DNA of 41,099 bases, from the IMG/VR virus record IMGVR_UViG_3300036766_000148, positions 1 to 41,099 of that record; one strand, written 5' to 3'. The DNA is from a virus. The translations under genes were made by a program, and so were the position numbers. How positions within the stretch are numbered: the first letter of the stretch is position 1; every line of letters begins with the position of its first letter. The notes below the pieces were generated by a model. It was given only the letters and a program-made list of their open reading frames with translations. It had not been told where the DNA came from and did not search any database. Shown in pieces: positions 21,662-30,148 of this stretch.

Positions 21662-22216
21662 ATGGCAGCAACATTTGCATTTGACGCAGACCACGGAACC
21701 CAAACAGGTTCACCTACAAAAGGTACTACTCGTACAGCTGGTGTATCAGATGTAAATTGGAAAAATAGTGATGTTCATGCAGATGCTTATTCAGCTTACC
21801 CAATAACAGATGGTTCAAATTCTTATCCTATTTGGCTTTTTGGTCACTTCTCAGGAACATTCAACACAGTTTTAACAGGGTTATTTGCTCATACTTTGAC
21901 TGCTTTTGGCACAGGATTAACTCTTAAAGGTACCCCAGCTTGTACAGGTGATGGTGATAGGCTTTTATATGTAACCCCAACTACATCAGCTTTAGCAGCC
22001 CTTTCAGTTGATATGACCACAGCAGTTGCAATTGGTTCAGGTGTAGCAGTATTCTTTGGACCTACTGGCCCAGAAGCAACAGGTAAAGCAGCTTCTCAAG
22101 CTCATGCAGGAGTAGATCAATATACCAATTTCTTGACAACTCAATTACAAACAAGTGGTGCAGCAGCTGGAGATACCGCACAGGTAACTCTTACGCTACA
22201 ATATCAAGAAAATTAA
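21662..22216 (+). CDS. Small structural protein, decoration- or fibre-like
   Basis: 184 residues with very high Thr, Ala, Gly and Ser and almost no Lys, a composition typical of exposed virion proteins. Beta segments with conserved-looking WLFGHFSGTFNTVLTGLFAHTL and DRLLYVTPTTSALAALSVDM. No Cys-based or enzyme motif. The downstream 24039 product is similar in composition. Its own strong promoter suggests high expression. The precise role is not known. Confidence 0.55.
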   Translation: MAATFAFDADHGTQTGSPTKGTTRTAGVSDVNWKNSDVHADAYSAYPITDGSNSYPIWLFGHFSGTFNTVLTGLFAHTLTAFGTGLTLKGTPACTGDGDRLLYVTPTTSALAALSVDMTTAVAIGSGVAVFFGPTGPEATGKAASQAHAGVDQYTNFLTTQLQTSGAAAGDTAQVTLTLQYQEN

Positions 22217-22217
22217 T

Positions 22218-22457
22218 ATGAAAGACGTATTTTGTACAAAAGAACAAAAAGTAACAGAGCATAAAGCCTCGCTTAGCCCTGATGGAGAATTTGTGTTTAC
22301 TTGCCAAACTGAAGGTTGTGGTAGGTTTATTAAATTCCCGGCTGATACTGAAAACTTAGATGAATTATTAGTTACCCATGAAGAAGTAAATACAGGTCAA
22401 GTTAGTATTGAAGCACAAGAAAAGAAATTAGCAGATTTTCTAAAAGCAAAAAAATAA
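22218..22457 (+). CDS. Small Cys-containing protein
   Basis: 79 residues. Cys6, Cys29 and Cys34 with EFVFTCQTEGCGRFIKFP suggest a small zinc or disulphide knuckle, followed by a helical tail (about 58-79). It starts 1 nt after the previous stop. No family recognised. Confidence 0.5.
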   Translation: MKDVFCTKEQKVTEHKASLSPDGEFVFTCQTEGCGRFIKFPADTENLDELLVTHEEVNTGQVSIEAQEKKLADFLKAKK

Positions 22458-22482
22458 TACAATATTTACTGAAAACAATACA
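22458..22482 (+). promoter_or_regulatory. Paired TACAAT boxes before the 22483 gene
   Basis: AATACAATAT occurs just upstream, and a second ACAATACAAT runs into the ATG. A similar pair precedes the 27088 gene. Either box could act as a -10; the upstream one would leave a short leader of about a dozen nt. Confidence 0.45.
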
Positions 22483-22944
22483 ATGTTATTTAAAACAACT
22501 CCAAACAAATTACAATATCTCTGGGTAGCTGAATTATCAGATGGTAGTTTTATTAAACAAAACCCTCAAGATATATCTGAAGTAAATCCTAAAGAGAATT
22601 GTTATCACGATTTACTTGAGTTACTTCAAAATAAAAAAGATTTAAGTATCCATAGATTCTCAGTTGTAGGCAAAGGCAATACTATTACAGTTGATTTAAT
22701 CACTGGGGTTTTCTATGTTAATGGTCTTGCAGTTTTATTAGAATCAGATCGACTTCCTAGTATGCCAGATAAATTTAATTTAATTTGGTATCATCAAGTT
22801 ACCCAAGAAACCAAAGTTAATTATGATACTAAAACTATGATGGCCACAAAAACAGAAGACTTACCAGAATACCGGGAGTATTTTATTGGGTGGCAAACAA
22901 ATATTAAAGGTAAGAACTACCAACAGAAGATTGCAGTTTCATGA
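22483..22944 (+). CDS. Conserved phage-type protein of unknown function
   Basis: 153 residues. The opening KLQYLWVAELSDGSFIKQ, the middle HRFSVVGKGNTITVDLITGVFYVNG and the ending YFIGWQTNIKGKNYQQKI form a pattern that I know from many phage hypothetical proteins near structural genes. It is beta-rich with no membrane helix. Function unknown; a virion or assembly role is inferred from place. Confidence 0.55.
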   Translation: MLFKTTPNKLQYLWVAELSDGSFIKQNPQDISEVNPKENCYHDLLELLQNKKDLSIHRFSVVGKGNTITVDLITGVFYVNGLAVLLESDRLPSMPDKFNLIWYHQVTQETKVNYDTKTMMATKTEDLPEYREYFIGWQTNIKGKNYQQKIAVS

Positions 22945-22956
22945 TAGAATTAGTAG

Positions 22957-22968
22957 TATAATAAAAAT
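22957..22968 (+). promoter_or_regulatory. -10 box before the 22969 gene
   Basis: TATAAT at 22957-22962 with ATG 6 nt later. Another TGATAGAAT lies at 22942-22950, overlapping the previous stop. No -35 at the right spacing. Confidence 0.6.
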
Positions 22969-23193
22969 ATGGAAAAGAAATTTTTGATTTTAGGGATTCA
23001 CCCATTACTAGATGAGGCTAATAATATAGTTAAAGAGTATGATTCAGCCAGGGTCAGAATGTATGTCGGTGATAAAGAATTTGATGAAGATTTTGCACTT
23101 CCAGAACTTCCCCCAGGAGTACCACCTACACAAGAGGTATTTGAATTTTATCTTAAAGAGAATATATTAAAAAGAATGGAGGAGTTAAAATGA
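22969..23193 (+). CDS. Small protein of unknown function
   Basis: 74 residues with a beta-type N-terminus (KFLILGIHPLLDEA, ARVRMYVGDKEFDEDF), a Pro-rich stretch (LPELPPGVPPTQ) and a C-terminal helix. It is followed by an ATGA-overlapping gene with a GGAG ribosome site. No family recognised. Confidence 0.5.
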   Translation: MEKKFLILGIHPLLDEANNIVKEYDSARVRMYVGDKEFDEDFALPELPPGVPPTQEVFEFYLKENILKRMEELK

Positions 23194-23555
23194 ACCCACA
23201 AAATCCAATAATGTCACATTTAGCTGGTGATAAACCAGAAGTTGGTCAAGAGCATACAGAAGTAAGGATTAATATGGCTAAACTTCCTAAACCTGCAAAT
23301 ATTACCGGGATTGCCGGGGAAAAATGCAATAACTGTGGGGGTTATGGATTTACAGTTGGTATGAATGGAAAGCATATTGATTGTGCTCAATGTGAGAAAA
23401 CAGGTGTCAAACTTCCGACTATTCGTGAACTTCAAACTCAAATTAGTGAATTAAAATTAGATTTGTCAGCTTTAAGGAAAGCTATTTTAGATGCTATCCC
23501 TCATGCGCAAATTGTCGATCCTAGAGATGTAGGGGCAAAGGAGGTAGTCGAATGA
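23190..23555 (+). CDS. DnaJ-type zinc-knuckle protein
   Basis: 121 residues. CNNCGGYGF (Cys47, Cys50) and CAQCEKTG (Cys67, Cys70) form one CxxCxGxG-type zinc finger, as in DnaJ. The C-terminal part is a coiled coil (about 80-105, ELQTQISELKLDLSALRKAIL). It is ATGA-coupled on both sides and has a GGAGG site. The next gene is the homing endonuclease. Confidence 0.6.
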   Translation: MNPQNPIMSHLAGDKPEVGQEHTEVRINMAKLPKPANITGIAGEKCNNCGGYGFTVGMNGKHIDCAQCEKTGVKLPTIRELQTQISELKLDLSALRKAILDAIPHAQIVDPRDVGAKEVVE

Positions 23556-24037
23556 GTAGGCAAATCTTTATAGTTCCTGAATTAGAACATGATAACATTG
23601 TTTATATGGCTGGTTTAATAGATGGTGAAGGATGTTTTTATATTGCTCACAAAATCAAAAATATGTTAAAATCTACCTATTCTCCACAATTTAAGATTGT
23701 TTTGACGAATCAAGAAGTAATTGTTTGGATGGCTGATAAACTTAAAAGATCATATACACATATATTAGGTAGTTCTGATACAAACCAACATGAAACTTAT
23801 ATCGTAAGAATTAGTGATAGAATTGGACTTATAAAATTTATTGAACAGATTTTACCATATTTAATTGTTAAAAAAGATATTGCACAAACTATTTTAGATT
23901 TTTGTAAATCACGAGTAAATAATTGGGACATAAACAATTCAAGAAAAATGGCATCTACATATAGTAAAATAGAATTAGATTTATTTAATAAAACAAAAAC
24001 ACTAAACCAAGTAGGTTTTATGAAAGGGGGATACTAA
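23552..24037 (+). CDS. LAGLIDADG-type homing endonuclease
   Basis: 161 residues with one motif, MAGLIDGEGCFYI (19-31, the metal-binding acid being Asp24 or Glu26), then the usual beta strands (QFKIVLTNQEVIVWMADKL, TYIVRISDRIGLIKFI). Single-motif enzymes of this size act as homodimers. The N-terminus is MSRQ and, just after the stop, the next gene begins with ISRQ in different codons. So the element seems to have split an MSRQ-starting gene and restored it behind itself. The codon use is more AT-rich than in the neighbours. Confidence 0.85.
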   Translation: MSRQIFIVPELEHDNIVYMAGLIDGEGCFYIAHKIKNMLKSTYSPQFKIVLTNQEVIVWMADKLKRSYTHILGSSDTNQHETYIVRISDRIGLIKFIEQILPYLIVKKDIAQTILDFCKSRVNNWDINNSRKMASTYSKIELDLFNKTKTLNQVGFMKGGY

Positions 24038-24038
24038 A

Positions 24039-24602
24039 ATTTCACGACAATATTGGGAAGAATTAATTGCTTGGGCTACTGCTTCTGGTACTGCTGTGGC
24101 TTCATCAACTACTGAAACTATTTTATATCCAAATATAACTATCCCTGCTAATTACATGCAAGATGGCCGTACTATTCACATTGTTTATATTGGTCAGTAT
24201 TCAGAATTAGGCTCAGGTACAGTTACTAAAATATTCAATGTTAGATGGGGTGGAGTTGCAGGAACTGTTATTTGTAAGACAGGTACAATTACCACACTTA
24301 TTAGTGCTGCAGCATGGCTTGAGATAGTTGAGGTCTGGATAACAACTCGCTCAAATGGTTCCTCAGGCACTGTAATGGGCAATGGATATGCGATGGTATT
24401 CGGGGGCACTGCCCCCACAGTAGGGTCTGCGACAGGTGCCCCAGCAGTCTCTCCATTAACTGCAGGAGGCCAAGTTACACCTGCTACAGCGTCACTTGAT
24501 TTAACAGCAGATACAGCTTTGGCTATTACTACTACTCACGGTTCAAATAGTGCAAGCGATACTGAGACAGGACTTCAATACACCCTCGAATCCTGGAATT
24601 AA
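24039..24602 (+). CDS. Small structural protein, predicted ATT start
   Basis: 187 residues if begun at ATT 24039. The frame is open as (I/M)SRQYWEELIAWATASGTAV before the first GTG at 24096, with AAAGGGGG ending 8 nt upstream of the ATT, so the usual 24096 start would waste a good ribosome site and a sensible N-terminus. The rest is Thr/Gly/Ala-rich beta structure (TILYPNITIPANYMQDGRTI, IFNVRWGGVAG, YAMVFGG) as in phage head or tail decoration proteins. It lies behind the homing endonuclease. Confidence 0.65.
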   Translation: MSRQYWEELIAWATASGTAVASSTTETILYPNITIPANYMQDGRTIHIVYIGQYSELGSGTVTKIFNVRWGGVAGTVICKTGTITTLISAAAWLEIVEVWITTRSNGSSGTVMGNGYAMVFGGTAPTVGSATGAPAVSPLTAGGQVTPATASLDLTADTALAITTTHGSNSASDTETGLQYTLESWN

Positions 24603-24607
24603 TTTAC

Positions 24608-24621
24608 TGGTATAATAAGTT
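24608..24621 (+). promoter_or_regulatory. Extended -10 promoter before the 24622 gene
   Basis: TG-G-TATAAT (24608-24616) with ATG at 24622, 5 nt later. No Shine-Dalgarno site. Confidence 0.7.
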
Positions 24622-25317
24622 ATGCTTATAAGAGTTGGTGCAACTGCAGTCGAAAGTACCTCAATTACTATTCCTACGCATAAGATAGGAGATTTAATAA
24701 TAATGTTTGCTTTCCGCGATGGATCAGCAACAAATCCTACAATTGGTACAGGTTCACCTACAGTTTGGACTTCAATTACAAGTACAACAGATGGTACCTC
24801 ATGTTCAGTCTCTATGGCGTGGAAAATTGCAACCTCAACTGCAGAACTTTCAGGAACTTGGACTAATGCGACTGATTTAGTTTGCTTAGTTTATAGGGGT
24901 CACTTATCTTCAGGAACTCCAATAGGAACTTTTGCCCCAGGTTCAGGTACAACAAATACAGTCAACTATGCAGCAAGGACTTTGACTAAATCAAATATAA
25001 TTGGTGATTCTTGGTTTATTGCTTTTGCGGGTCATAGAAGTGCAGATACTACTTTAGAATCACCACCTACTAATATGGCTTTAATATCTGGGTCTGCTTT
25101 AGTTGCTTCATCTTCTGAAGTTGCAGCTTTTGACACAAATGGCCCTGCACCACAAGATTGGCCATCAACTAATGTATCAATATCAGGTACAGCTTCGGGG
25201 TGGCAAACAGAAGTAATTGAAATTAAAGTTGAACCTTGGATTGTAAATAACTATAAATTTCCAAGTTCATCAGTTGGGAATACAGGTATAATTAGTATTG
25301 GAGAAAAAATAAGATAA
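24622..25317 (+). CDS. Beta-sandwich surface protein
   Basis: 231 residues, Thr/Ser/Gly-rich. SITIPTHKIGDLIIMFAFRDG, VSMAWKIATSTAELSG and DSWFIAFAGHRS recall a jelly-roll domain common in phage fibre and host-surface proteins. No enzyme motif. It overlaps the next gene by TAATG, so the three genes 24622, 25317 and 26267 form one coupled unit, probably of fibre or adhesin parts. Confidence 0.55.
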   Translation: MLIRVGATAVESTSITIPTHKIGDLIIMFAFRDGSATNPTIGTGSPTVWTSITSTTDGTSCSVSMAWKIATSTAELSGTWTNATDLVCLVYRGHLSSGTPIGTFAPGSGTTNTVNYAARTLTKSNIIGDSWFIAFAGHRSADTTLESPPTNMALISGSALVASSSEVAAFDTNGPAPQDWPSTNVSISGTASGWQTEVIEIKVEPWIVNNYKFPSSSVGNTGIISIGEKIR

Positions 25318-26267
25318 TGTTAATAAAATATGGAACTTATATTGGTGATGGGACTTCTTCTCATGCAATAACCGGGATTGGGTTTAAACCAGATATGGTT
25401 ATAGCAAAACCTGCAATTACTTCAGATGGTATGGCTTTCAGAACTAAAGATATGGATGCCGGGAAGTCTACTTATATTAGAAATGATTGGGGCTATGAAA
25501 CTACTTTTATTCAATCTTTTGAAGTAAATGGTTTTACAGTGGGTAGTGATTCAAGAATTAATGGTAATAATTCTTTATTTTATTACATAGCTATTGCAGA
25601 AGATTCGGCTAATGATTTTAAAGTTTTTACTTTTACAGGTGATAGTACAGATGGTAAAGCACTTACTGGATTTGGTTTTCAACCAGCATTTGTTTTTATA
25701 AAAGGTATTCAATCTTTAACAGGTGCAATGAAATTTTCTAGTGCAACAGATACTTCAATGGTATTTAGTGGAGGTGGAACTCAAGATAGAACTGATTTAA
25801 TTGTTAGCCTTGATGCAGATGGTTGTACAATAAATAATGGTTCAGTAGGATCTGCAAATTTAGTAAATCCAAGTGTTGCTTGTTTTGGTTTTGCTTTCAA
25901 AAGTGTTACAGGTAAAGTTAAAGTTGGTACTTATACCGGGAATGGAGTTGATAATACAGTAATTGACCCAGGTTTTCCCCCAGGATTAGTTTTAATTAAA
26001 TCAAGTACATCTCAAGACCCATGTTTTAAAACTCCAGTAATTCAAGGTGATAATTCTATTGGCTTTGATTATGCTCAAGTAAATGATTCTATTCAAAGTA
26101 TGAATAGTTCTGGTTTTACTTTAGGAACACGTGGGAATGTTAACTCAAATACAGTTGTTTATAATTATCTAGTAGTTTATAACCCGACAAATCTTAATGG
26201 GTTAAGTAATAAAATTAGAAATATCTCAGTAGGTAATGGAATGAGTAGGTCTGAATTAGCATCATAA
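25317..26267 (+). CDS. Fibre-type protein with three internal repeats
   Basis: 316 residues. A unit of the form GTYIGDGTSSHAITGIGFKP followed by D/F-x-V-I/F-x-K occurs three times (about 6-33, 99-128 and 197-227). This repeat pattern, (Y/F)TG(N/D)G then GFxPxxVxIK, is known from phage tail-fibre and adhesin proteins. All beta, with no enzyme motif. Coupled by TAATG to its neighbours. Confidence 0.65.
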   Translation: MLIKYGTYIGDGTSSHAITGIGFKPDMVIAKPAITSDGMAFRTKDMDAGKSTYIRNDWGYETTFIQSFEVNGFTVGSDSRINGNNSLFYYIAIAEDSANDFKVFTFTGDSTDGKALTGFGFQPAFVFIKGIQSLTGAMKFSSATDTSMVFSGGGTQDRTDLIVSLDADGCTINNGSVGSANLVNPSVACFGFAFKSVTGKVKVGTYTGNGVDNTVIDPGFPPGLVLIKSSTSQDPCFKTPVIQGDNSIGFDYAQVNDSIQSMNSSGFTLGTRGNVNSNTVVYNYLVVYNPTNLNGLSNKIRNISVGNGMSRSELAS

Positions 26268-27043
26268 TGGCAAAACCTGTAAATCCAACATTAGATTTTA
26301 ATAACCCGATTGTCTCGGGAATGGTTTTATGTATGCCTTTTAATGAAGGTACTGGTATTCCTGGTGATAAAACTCGTAATATAAATATTGCAACAAAAAC
26401 TGGTACTCCAGTTTGGCAACTTACTGGACAAGATCCTGAAGTCCTTTTTGCTGCTGCTTCAAGTCAATCTTATGATTTAGGCAATCCTAGTCAATTAAGA
26501 ATAACTCAGGACCTTTCATTTTGTTTGGAATATAAGATAACTACCAGACCACCATTAAATAAAGAATATATGTTTTTTACAAAAGATAATGCTTTAGGTG
26601 CAAATAATACTCGTGGTTGGTCTTGTGATGTAGCTGAATGGGGAAATCGTGGAGTTAGATTTTATGTTGCAGGTGGGTCTTCTGGTGAACTTGATAGTAA
26701 TGTAAATTGTGCAGCAGGAGATTCAGCAAAAGTTATTGGTATATATTCAGTTACTAATAATCATATGAAACTAATAATTAATGGTACAACTGTTGGAAGC
26801 CAGGGAGCAACAACAACAATAGTTGATGATACTGCAAATGCTGCTATAGCAAAAAGAAATGGTTCAGGTAATGAAGAATATTTAGATGGTGTAATTAGAT
26901 ACCTTTATGTTTGGAATCGTGAATTAACAGCTACAGAAATTACTAAACTTACAGCAGACCCTTATTACTTTTTTATAAATCAACATAAAAAAATAAATAG
27001 TGGACTTAGACCAAGACCATTTAGTCCAGGTCTAGCTAGGTGA
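26267..27043 (+). CDS. LamG/concanavalin-like lectin-domain protein
   Basis: 258 residues. VSGMVLCMPFNEGTG (start of the jelly roll), LSFCLEYKITTRP, VIGIYSVTNNHMKLIINGTTVG and YLDGVIRYLYVWNRELTATEI are the ordered strands of a laminin-G-like domain (about 15-235). Such domains bind glycans. The C-terminal FSPGLAR and preceding basic segment may link it to a partner. It probably contributes to host attachment. Confidence 0.8.
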   Translation: MAKPVNPTLDFNNPIVSGMVLCMPFNEGTGIPGDKTRNINIATKTGTPVWQLTGQDPEVLFAAASSQSYDLGNPSQLRITQDLSFCLEYKITTRPPLNKEYMFFTKDNALGANNTRGWSCDVAEWGNRGVRFYVAGGSSGELDSNVNCAAGDSAKVIGIYSVTNNHMKLIINGTTVGSQGATTTIVDDTANAAIAKRNGSGNEEYLDGVIRYLYVWNRELTATEITKLTADPYYFFINQHKKINSGLRPRPFSPGLAR

Positions 27044-27087
27044 TATAATAAAAATTAGGGTAATACAATATCCAAAAATAATACAAT
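27041..27087 (+). promoter_or_regulatory. Promoter region of the giant repeat gene
   Basis: TG-A-TATAAT (27041-27049) lies at the end of the lectin gene. TACAAT follows at 27064-27069 and again at 27082-27087, the last directly touching ATG 27088. The paired AATACAATAT arrangement matches the one before 22483. Confidence 0.5.
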
Positions 27088-29265
27088 ATGTCATTCAAAG
27101 CCCTACGATCACAATATATAAACCTCACTAAGCAGGGGGCTTCATCTGCAATTCGCGATATTCTTGGTCTTGCTAAAATCCAAGCTGCAGCTACTGTTAA
27201 AACTATTTTAGGTAGATCTACTATTACTAAGTTAATTTCAGGTCTTTATGATGACTTTAATGATAATAGTTTAGATGCTACAAAATGGAGTTTATTTGCA
27301 GGGAGTGAAACAAATAATAGGATTGAATTAAGTCCTAATGTTGAAGCTGAACTTATTAGTCTTACAACAAAACCTTGGAATATTGCTGATGGTTCTCTTC
27401 ATGTAGAGATACCCCAAATTGGAAGTATTACTCATAGTGATTCTCAATTTAAAGTTTCTATTATTAATATTAGTAATTCAGATTGGGCAGCATATTTTAT
27501 TTTTGCAAGTAATGGAGTTACTGCTTATAAGTTAGAAAATGGAGTTGAAACAAGTGTGGCAACTGATACTTATAATGCCACTAATTATAGATATATAAGA
27601 TTTAGAACAAGTGGGACTACAGTTTATTTTGAATATTCAGCAGATAGCCAAACTTGGAATGAATTAGGGCATTATACAACCTCAGACTCATTTTGGTTTG
27701 CAGGAATATTTTTTGATATTTATGATTTAGATGAATCAGGAAGCCCAGCTGTTTCATATATTGATAATGTAAATACTTATAAAACTTTAAAAACAATCCA
27801 AGGATTAGCACGTATTACAAAAACTACTGCTCAAACAATACTTGGATTAGCCAGAATTACAGCCACAACTGCACGCACAATTCTTGGTAAAGCAGATATT
27901 CGAGTTACTACTACTAAAACTATTTTAGGACTTTCAAGAATCAGGGTTACAGTTGCAAGAACAATATTAGGGTTAGCCAGAATAACAAAAACTACTGCAC
28001 AGACTATTCTAGGTAAGGCCAGAATAACTGCAACTACTACCAAGACAATATTAGGTAAAGCTGATATTAGAGTTACAACAACTAAAACAATCTTAGGTAT
28101 TGCAAATCTAACTGTTACTGCAACTAAAACTATCTTGGGTAAAGCACGTATTACTGCAACCACTATTAAAACTATTCTTGGATTGTCACGCATTACAGTC
28201 ACAACTATTAAGACTATTTTAGGTAAAGCAAGAATCCGAACTACTGTTAGTCAAGTTATATTAGGTATTGCAAGAATCCAAAAGGTTGTTAATAAAACTA
28301 TTTTAGGGTTAGCACGTATTACTGCGACAACTGTAAAAACTATATTAGGTAAAGCCAGAGTTCAGAAAGTTGTTAATCAAACTATTTTAGGTTTAACAAG
28401 AATACAAAAAGTAGTTATTGCCACAATTCAAGGACTTGCGCGCATAACAGTTTCAACTACTAAAACCATACTTGGTAAAGCAAGAATAATGGTTACAGTT
28501 GCCAGGACCATTCTTGGTAAAGCTCGTATTCAGAAAGTAGTAAACCAAACTGTGCAGGGGCTTGCACGGATAAGAGTTACAGTTACAAAAACTATTCTTG
28601 GTTTAGCCAGAATCCAAAAAATAGTCAATCAAACAATATTAGGTTTGGCCAGAATCAGAGTTACAGTAACCCAGGTGATTCTTGGTAAGGCCAGAATCAT
28701 GGTTAGTGTTACAAAAGATATTTTAGGTATTGCCAGAATCCGGGTAATAGTTTCACAAACCATTTTAGGTTTGGCAAGAATAACTATAACTGTTAATCAA
28801 ACAATTCAAGGGTTGGCAAGGATAACAGTTTCAACTACTAAAAATATTTTAGGTATATCAAGAATTCAAGAAGTTGTATCAAAAGATATTTTAGGTAAGG
28901 CAAAAATAAATATATCAACAGAAGCTAACAAAGATATATTAGGGTTGGCCAGAATCCAAAGAATAATCTCAGTTACTATTCAAGGTTTGGCCAGGATACA
29001 GAAAGCAGTTAATAGAATTATTTTAGGTAAGGCTGCAGTTAGAGATGTTACAAACCGATTGATACTTGGTAAAGCCAGAATAAAGAGAAGAAAAGTTAAA
29101 AGTATTTATGTTGATATTAAAAGTCTTAACCCGGTAATTAATATTGTTAGCCAAAAAGGAAGTTTGCAAATTATGTCTTTGAAACCTACTATTAGTATTA
29201 AAGATTTGAAACCTCAAATTGGAATACAAAAGTTAAATAAAGTAATTGGAATTAAAAAACTATAA
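27088..29265 (+). CDS. Lectin-like domain plus 31-copy 14-residue repeat protein
   Basis: 725 residues. After two N-terminal repeat-like units (about 24-48), residues about 50-235 form a concanavalin-like beta-sandwich (YDDFNDNSLDATKWSLF, GSLHVEIPQ, YRYIRFRTSGTTVYFEYSAD). Residues 236-671 are 31 tandem units of 14 residues (one of 16) with consensus T-I-L-G-K/L-A-R-I followed by six variable T/V/K/Q residues. The last 54 residues carry other short beta repeats. The repeat is probably a long beta-solenoid shaft. It lies among fibre genes, so a stalked adhesin is likely. Confidence 0.75.
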   Translation: MSFKALRSQYINLTKQGASSAIRDILGLAKIQAAATVKTILGRSTITKLISGLYDDFNDNSLDATKWSLFAGSETNNRIELSPNVEAELISLTTKPWNIADGSLHVEIPQIGSITHSDSQFKVSIINISNSDWAAYFIFASNGVTAYKLENGVETSVATDTYNATNYRYIRFRTSGTTVYFEYSADSQTWNELGHYTTSDSFWFAGIFFDIYDLDESGSPAVSYIDNVNTYKTLKTIQGLARITKTTAQTILGLARITATTARTILGKADIRVTTTKTILGLSRIRVTVARTILGLARITKTTAQTILGKARITATTTKTILGKADIRVTTTKTILGIANLTVTATKTILGKARITATTIKTILGLSRITVTTIKTILGKARIRTTVSQVILGIARIQKVVNKTILGLARITATTVKTILGKARVQKVVNQTILGLTRIQKVVIATIQGLARITVSTTKTILGKARIMVTVARTILGKARIQKVVNQTVQGLARIRVTVTKTILGLARIQKIVNQTILGLARIRVTVTQVILGKARIMVSVTKDILGIARIRVIVSQTILGLARITITVNQTIQGLARITVSTTKNILGISRIQEVVSKDILGKAKINISTEANKDILGLARIQRIISVTIQGLARIQKAVNRIILGKAAVRDVTNRLILGKARIKRRKVKSIYVDIKSLNPVINIVSQKGSLQIMSLKPTISIKDLKPQIGIQKLNKVIGIKKL
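27793..29100 (+). repeat. 31 tandem 42-bp coding repeats
   Basis: Each unit codes TILGxARI plus six residues. Copies differ greatly at synonymous positions (Ile as ATT, ATA, ATC; Gly as GGT, GGA, GGG), so the array is old or under protein-level selection and is not a fresh slippage expansion. Identical protein units such as 1/5-type TKTTAQ and 3/7-type ADIRVTTTK show past duplication of multi-unit blocks. Confidence 0.9.
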
Positions 29266-29846
29266 TGGAAATGACTTGGGATGAACATCAAGCTTGGGAG
29301 GCAAACTGGCATTCGGCTAATAATAACTGTGCTAATTCTTACAATGAAGAAACTAAGCAATACAATTATGCTCATTCTATGGGTCTTGATACTTTTATGG
29401 TTAGTCGATTTGGGGCAAAAGGCTGGAATTTTGATGGCAAATCTGTATTAGATGTAGGTGGTGGGCCATATTCTATTCTTCTTAAGAGTAAAGCCAAGCG
29501 AATGGTAGTCCTCGATCCTTGTACTTATCCTAATTGGACCCAAGTAAGATACAAAGAATGTGGGGTTGAAGTCTTAAAAGAAGAAGCCGAGACTATGCAA
29601 TTCCCAGAATCATTTGATATTATTCTTTGCTACAATGTGCTTCAGCATGTCAAAGACCCAGAAGCTATTTGTAAAAGAATGCGGGCTATTGGAAAAGTAA
29701 TTTACTTTTTTGATTGGTTAGGTATAGGTAATACCCCAGGCCATCCAAATGTTTTAGAAGAATCTAAATTAAATGAATGGCTTGGTAGTAAAGGTACAGT
29801 TGAAGGTCATGCTTACTTCGGGAAATTTCAAGGAGAAGTGCTATAA
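29265..29846 (+). CDS. SAM-dependent methyltransferase, class I
   Basis: 193 residues. SVLDVGGGPYSILLK (motif I, about 62-76), MVVLDP (strand 2) and FDIILCYNVLQHVKDPEAICKRM (motif IV region) define the fold. It begins at a TAATG overlap with the repeat protein, so the two are co-translated and the methyltransferase may act on a fibre or a surface glycan. That target is inference. Confidence 0.8.
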   Translation: MEMTWDEHQAWEANWHSANNNCANSYNEETKQYNYAHSMGLDTFMVSRFGAKGWNFDGKSVLDVGGGPYSILLKSKAKRMVVLDPCTYPNWTQVRYKECGVEVLKEEAETMQFPESFDIILCYNVLQHVKDPEAICKRMRAIGKVIYFFDWLGIGNTPGHPNVLEESKLNEWLGSKGTVEGHAYFGKFQGEVL

Positions 29847-29852
29847 TAAATT
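29839..29852 (+). promoter_or_regulatory. Extended -10 promoter before the 29853 gene
   Basis: TG-C-TATAAT (29839-29847) with ATG at 29853, 5 nt later. No Shine-Dalgarno site near the ATG, although AAGGAG lies at 29830-29835 inside the previous gene. Confidence 0.7.
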
Positions 29853-30146
29853 ATGCAAATAAGTATTAGTAAACCAGATTTTTCAGTTGACTTCAAAGAT
29901 CATATTGCTAGGGCTAGAGCTAAAGGTTGTACCCAACAGATTATAATTGCAGATACTTTTATTGAAGCCCAGGTTATAGCAAGTGGGCGCTTAGTTGGTA
30001 AGTTTTCATTTGATAAAGAAGATGACAATTGTATTTTAAAAGGTTATCATGTTATCGAAAGAGAATTTTACCCATTTGAGTTTATAATATTTGAACTTGC
30101 AAAGTTTCTTAAAAGAAAAAAGATTAAATTTATTGTTTGGAATTAA
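29853..30146 (+). CDS. Small protein of unknown function
   Basis: 97 residues with an alpha/beta pattern (CTQQIIIADTFIEAQVIASG, FEFIIFELAKFLKRKKIKFIVWN). No known motif. It stands alone between two leaderless promoters just before the capsid gene. Confidence 0.5.
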   Translation: MQISISKPDFSVDFKDHIARARAKGCTQQIIIADTFIEAQVIASGRLVGKFSFDKEDDNCILKGYHVIEREFYPFEFIIFELAKFLKRKKIKFIVWN

Positions 30147-30148
30147 TA

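Noticed and set aside
27831-28202. Open frame on the minus strand through the repeats
   Set aside because: It is a mirror of the repeat coding frame with low-complexity hydrophobic translation, no ribosome site or promoter.
27793-29100. CRISPR array or satellite-like repeat
   Set aside because: The 42-bp units are in one long frame, vary at codon third positions and have no spacers; it is a coding repeat.
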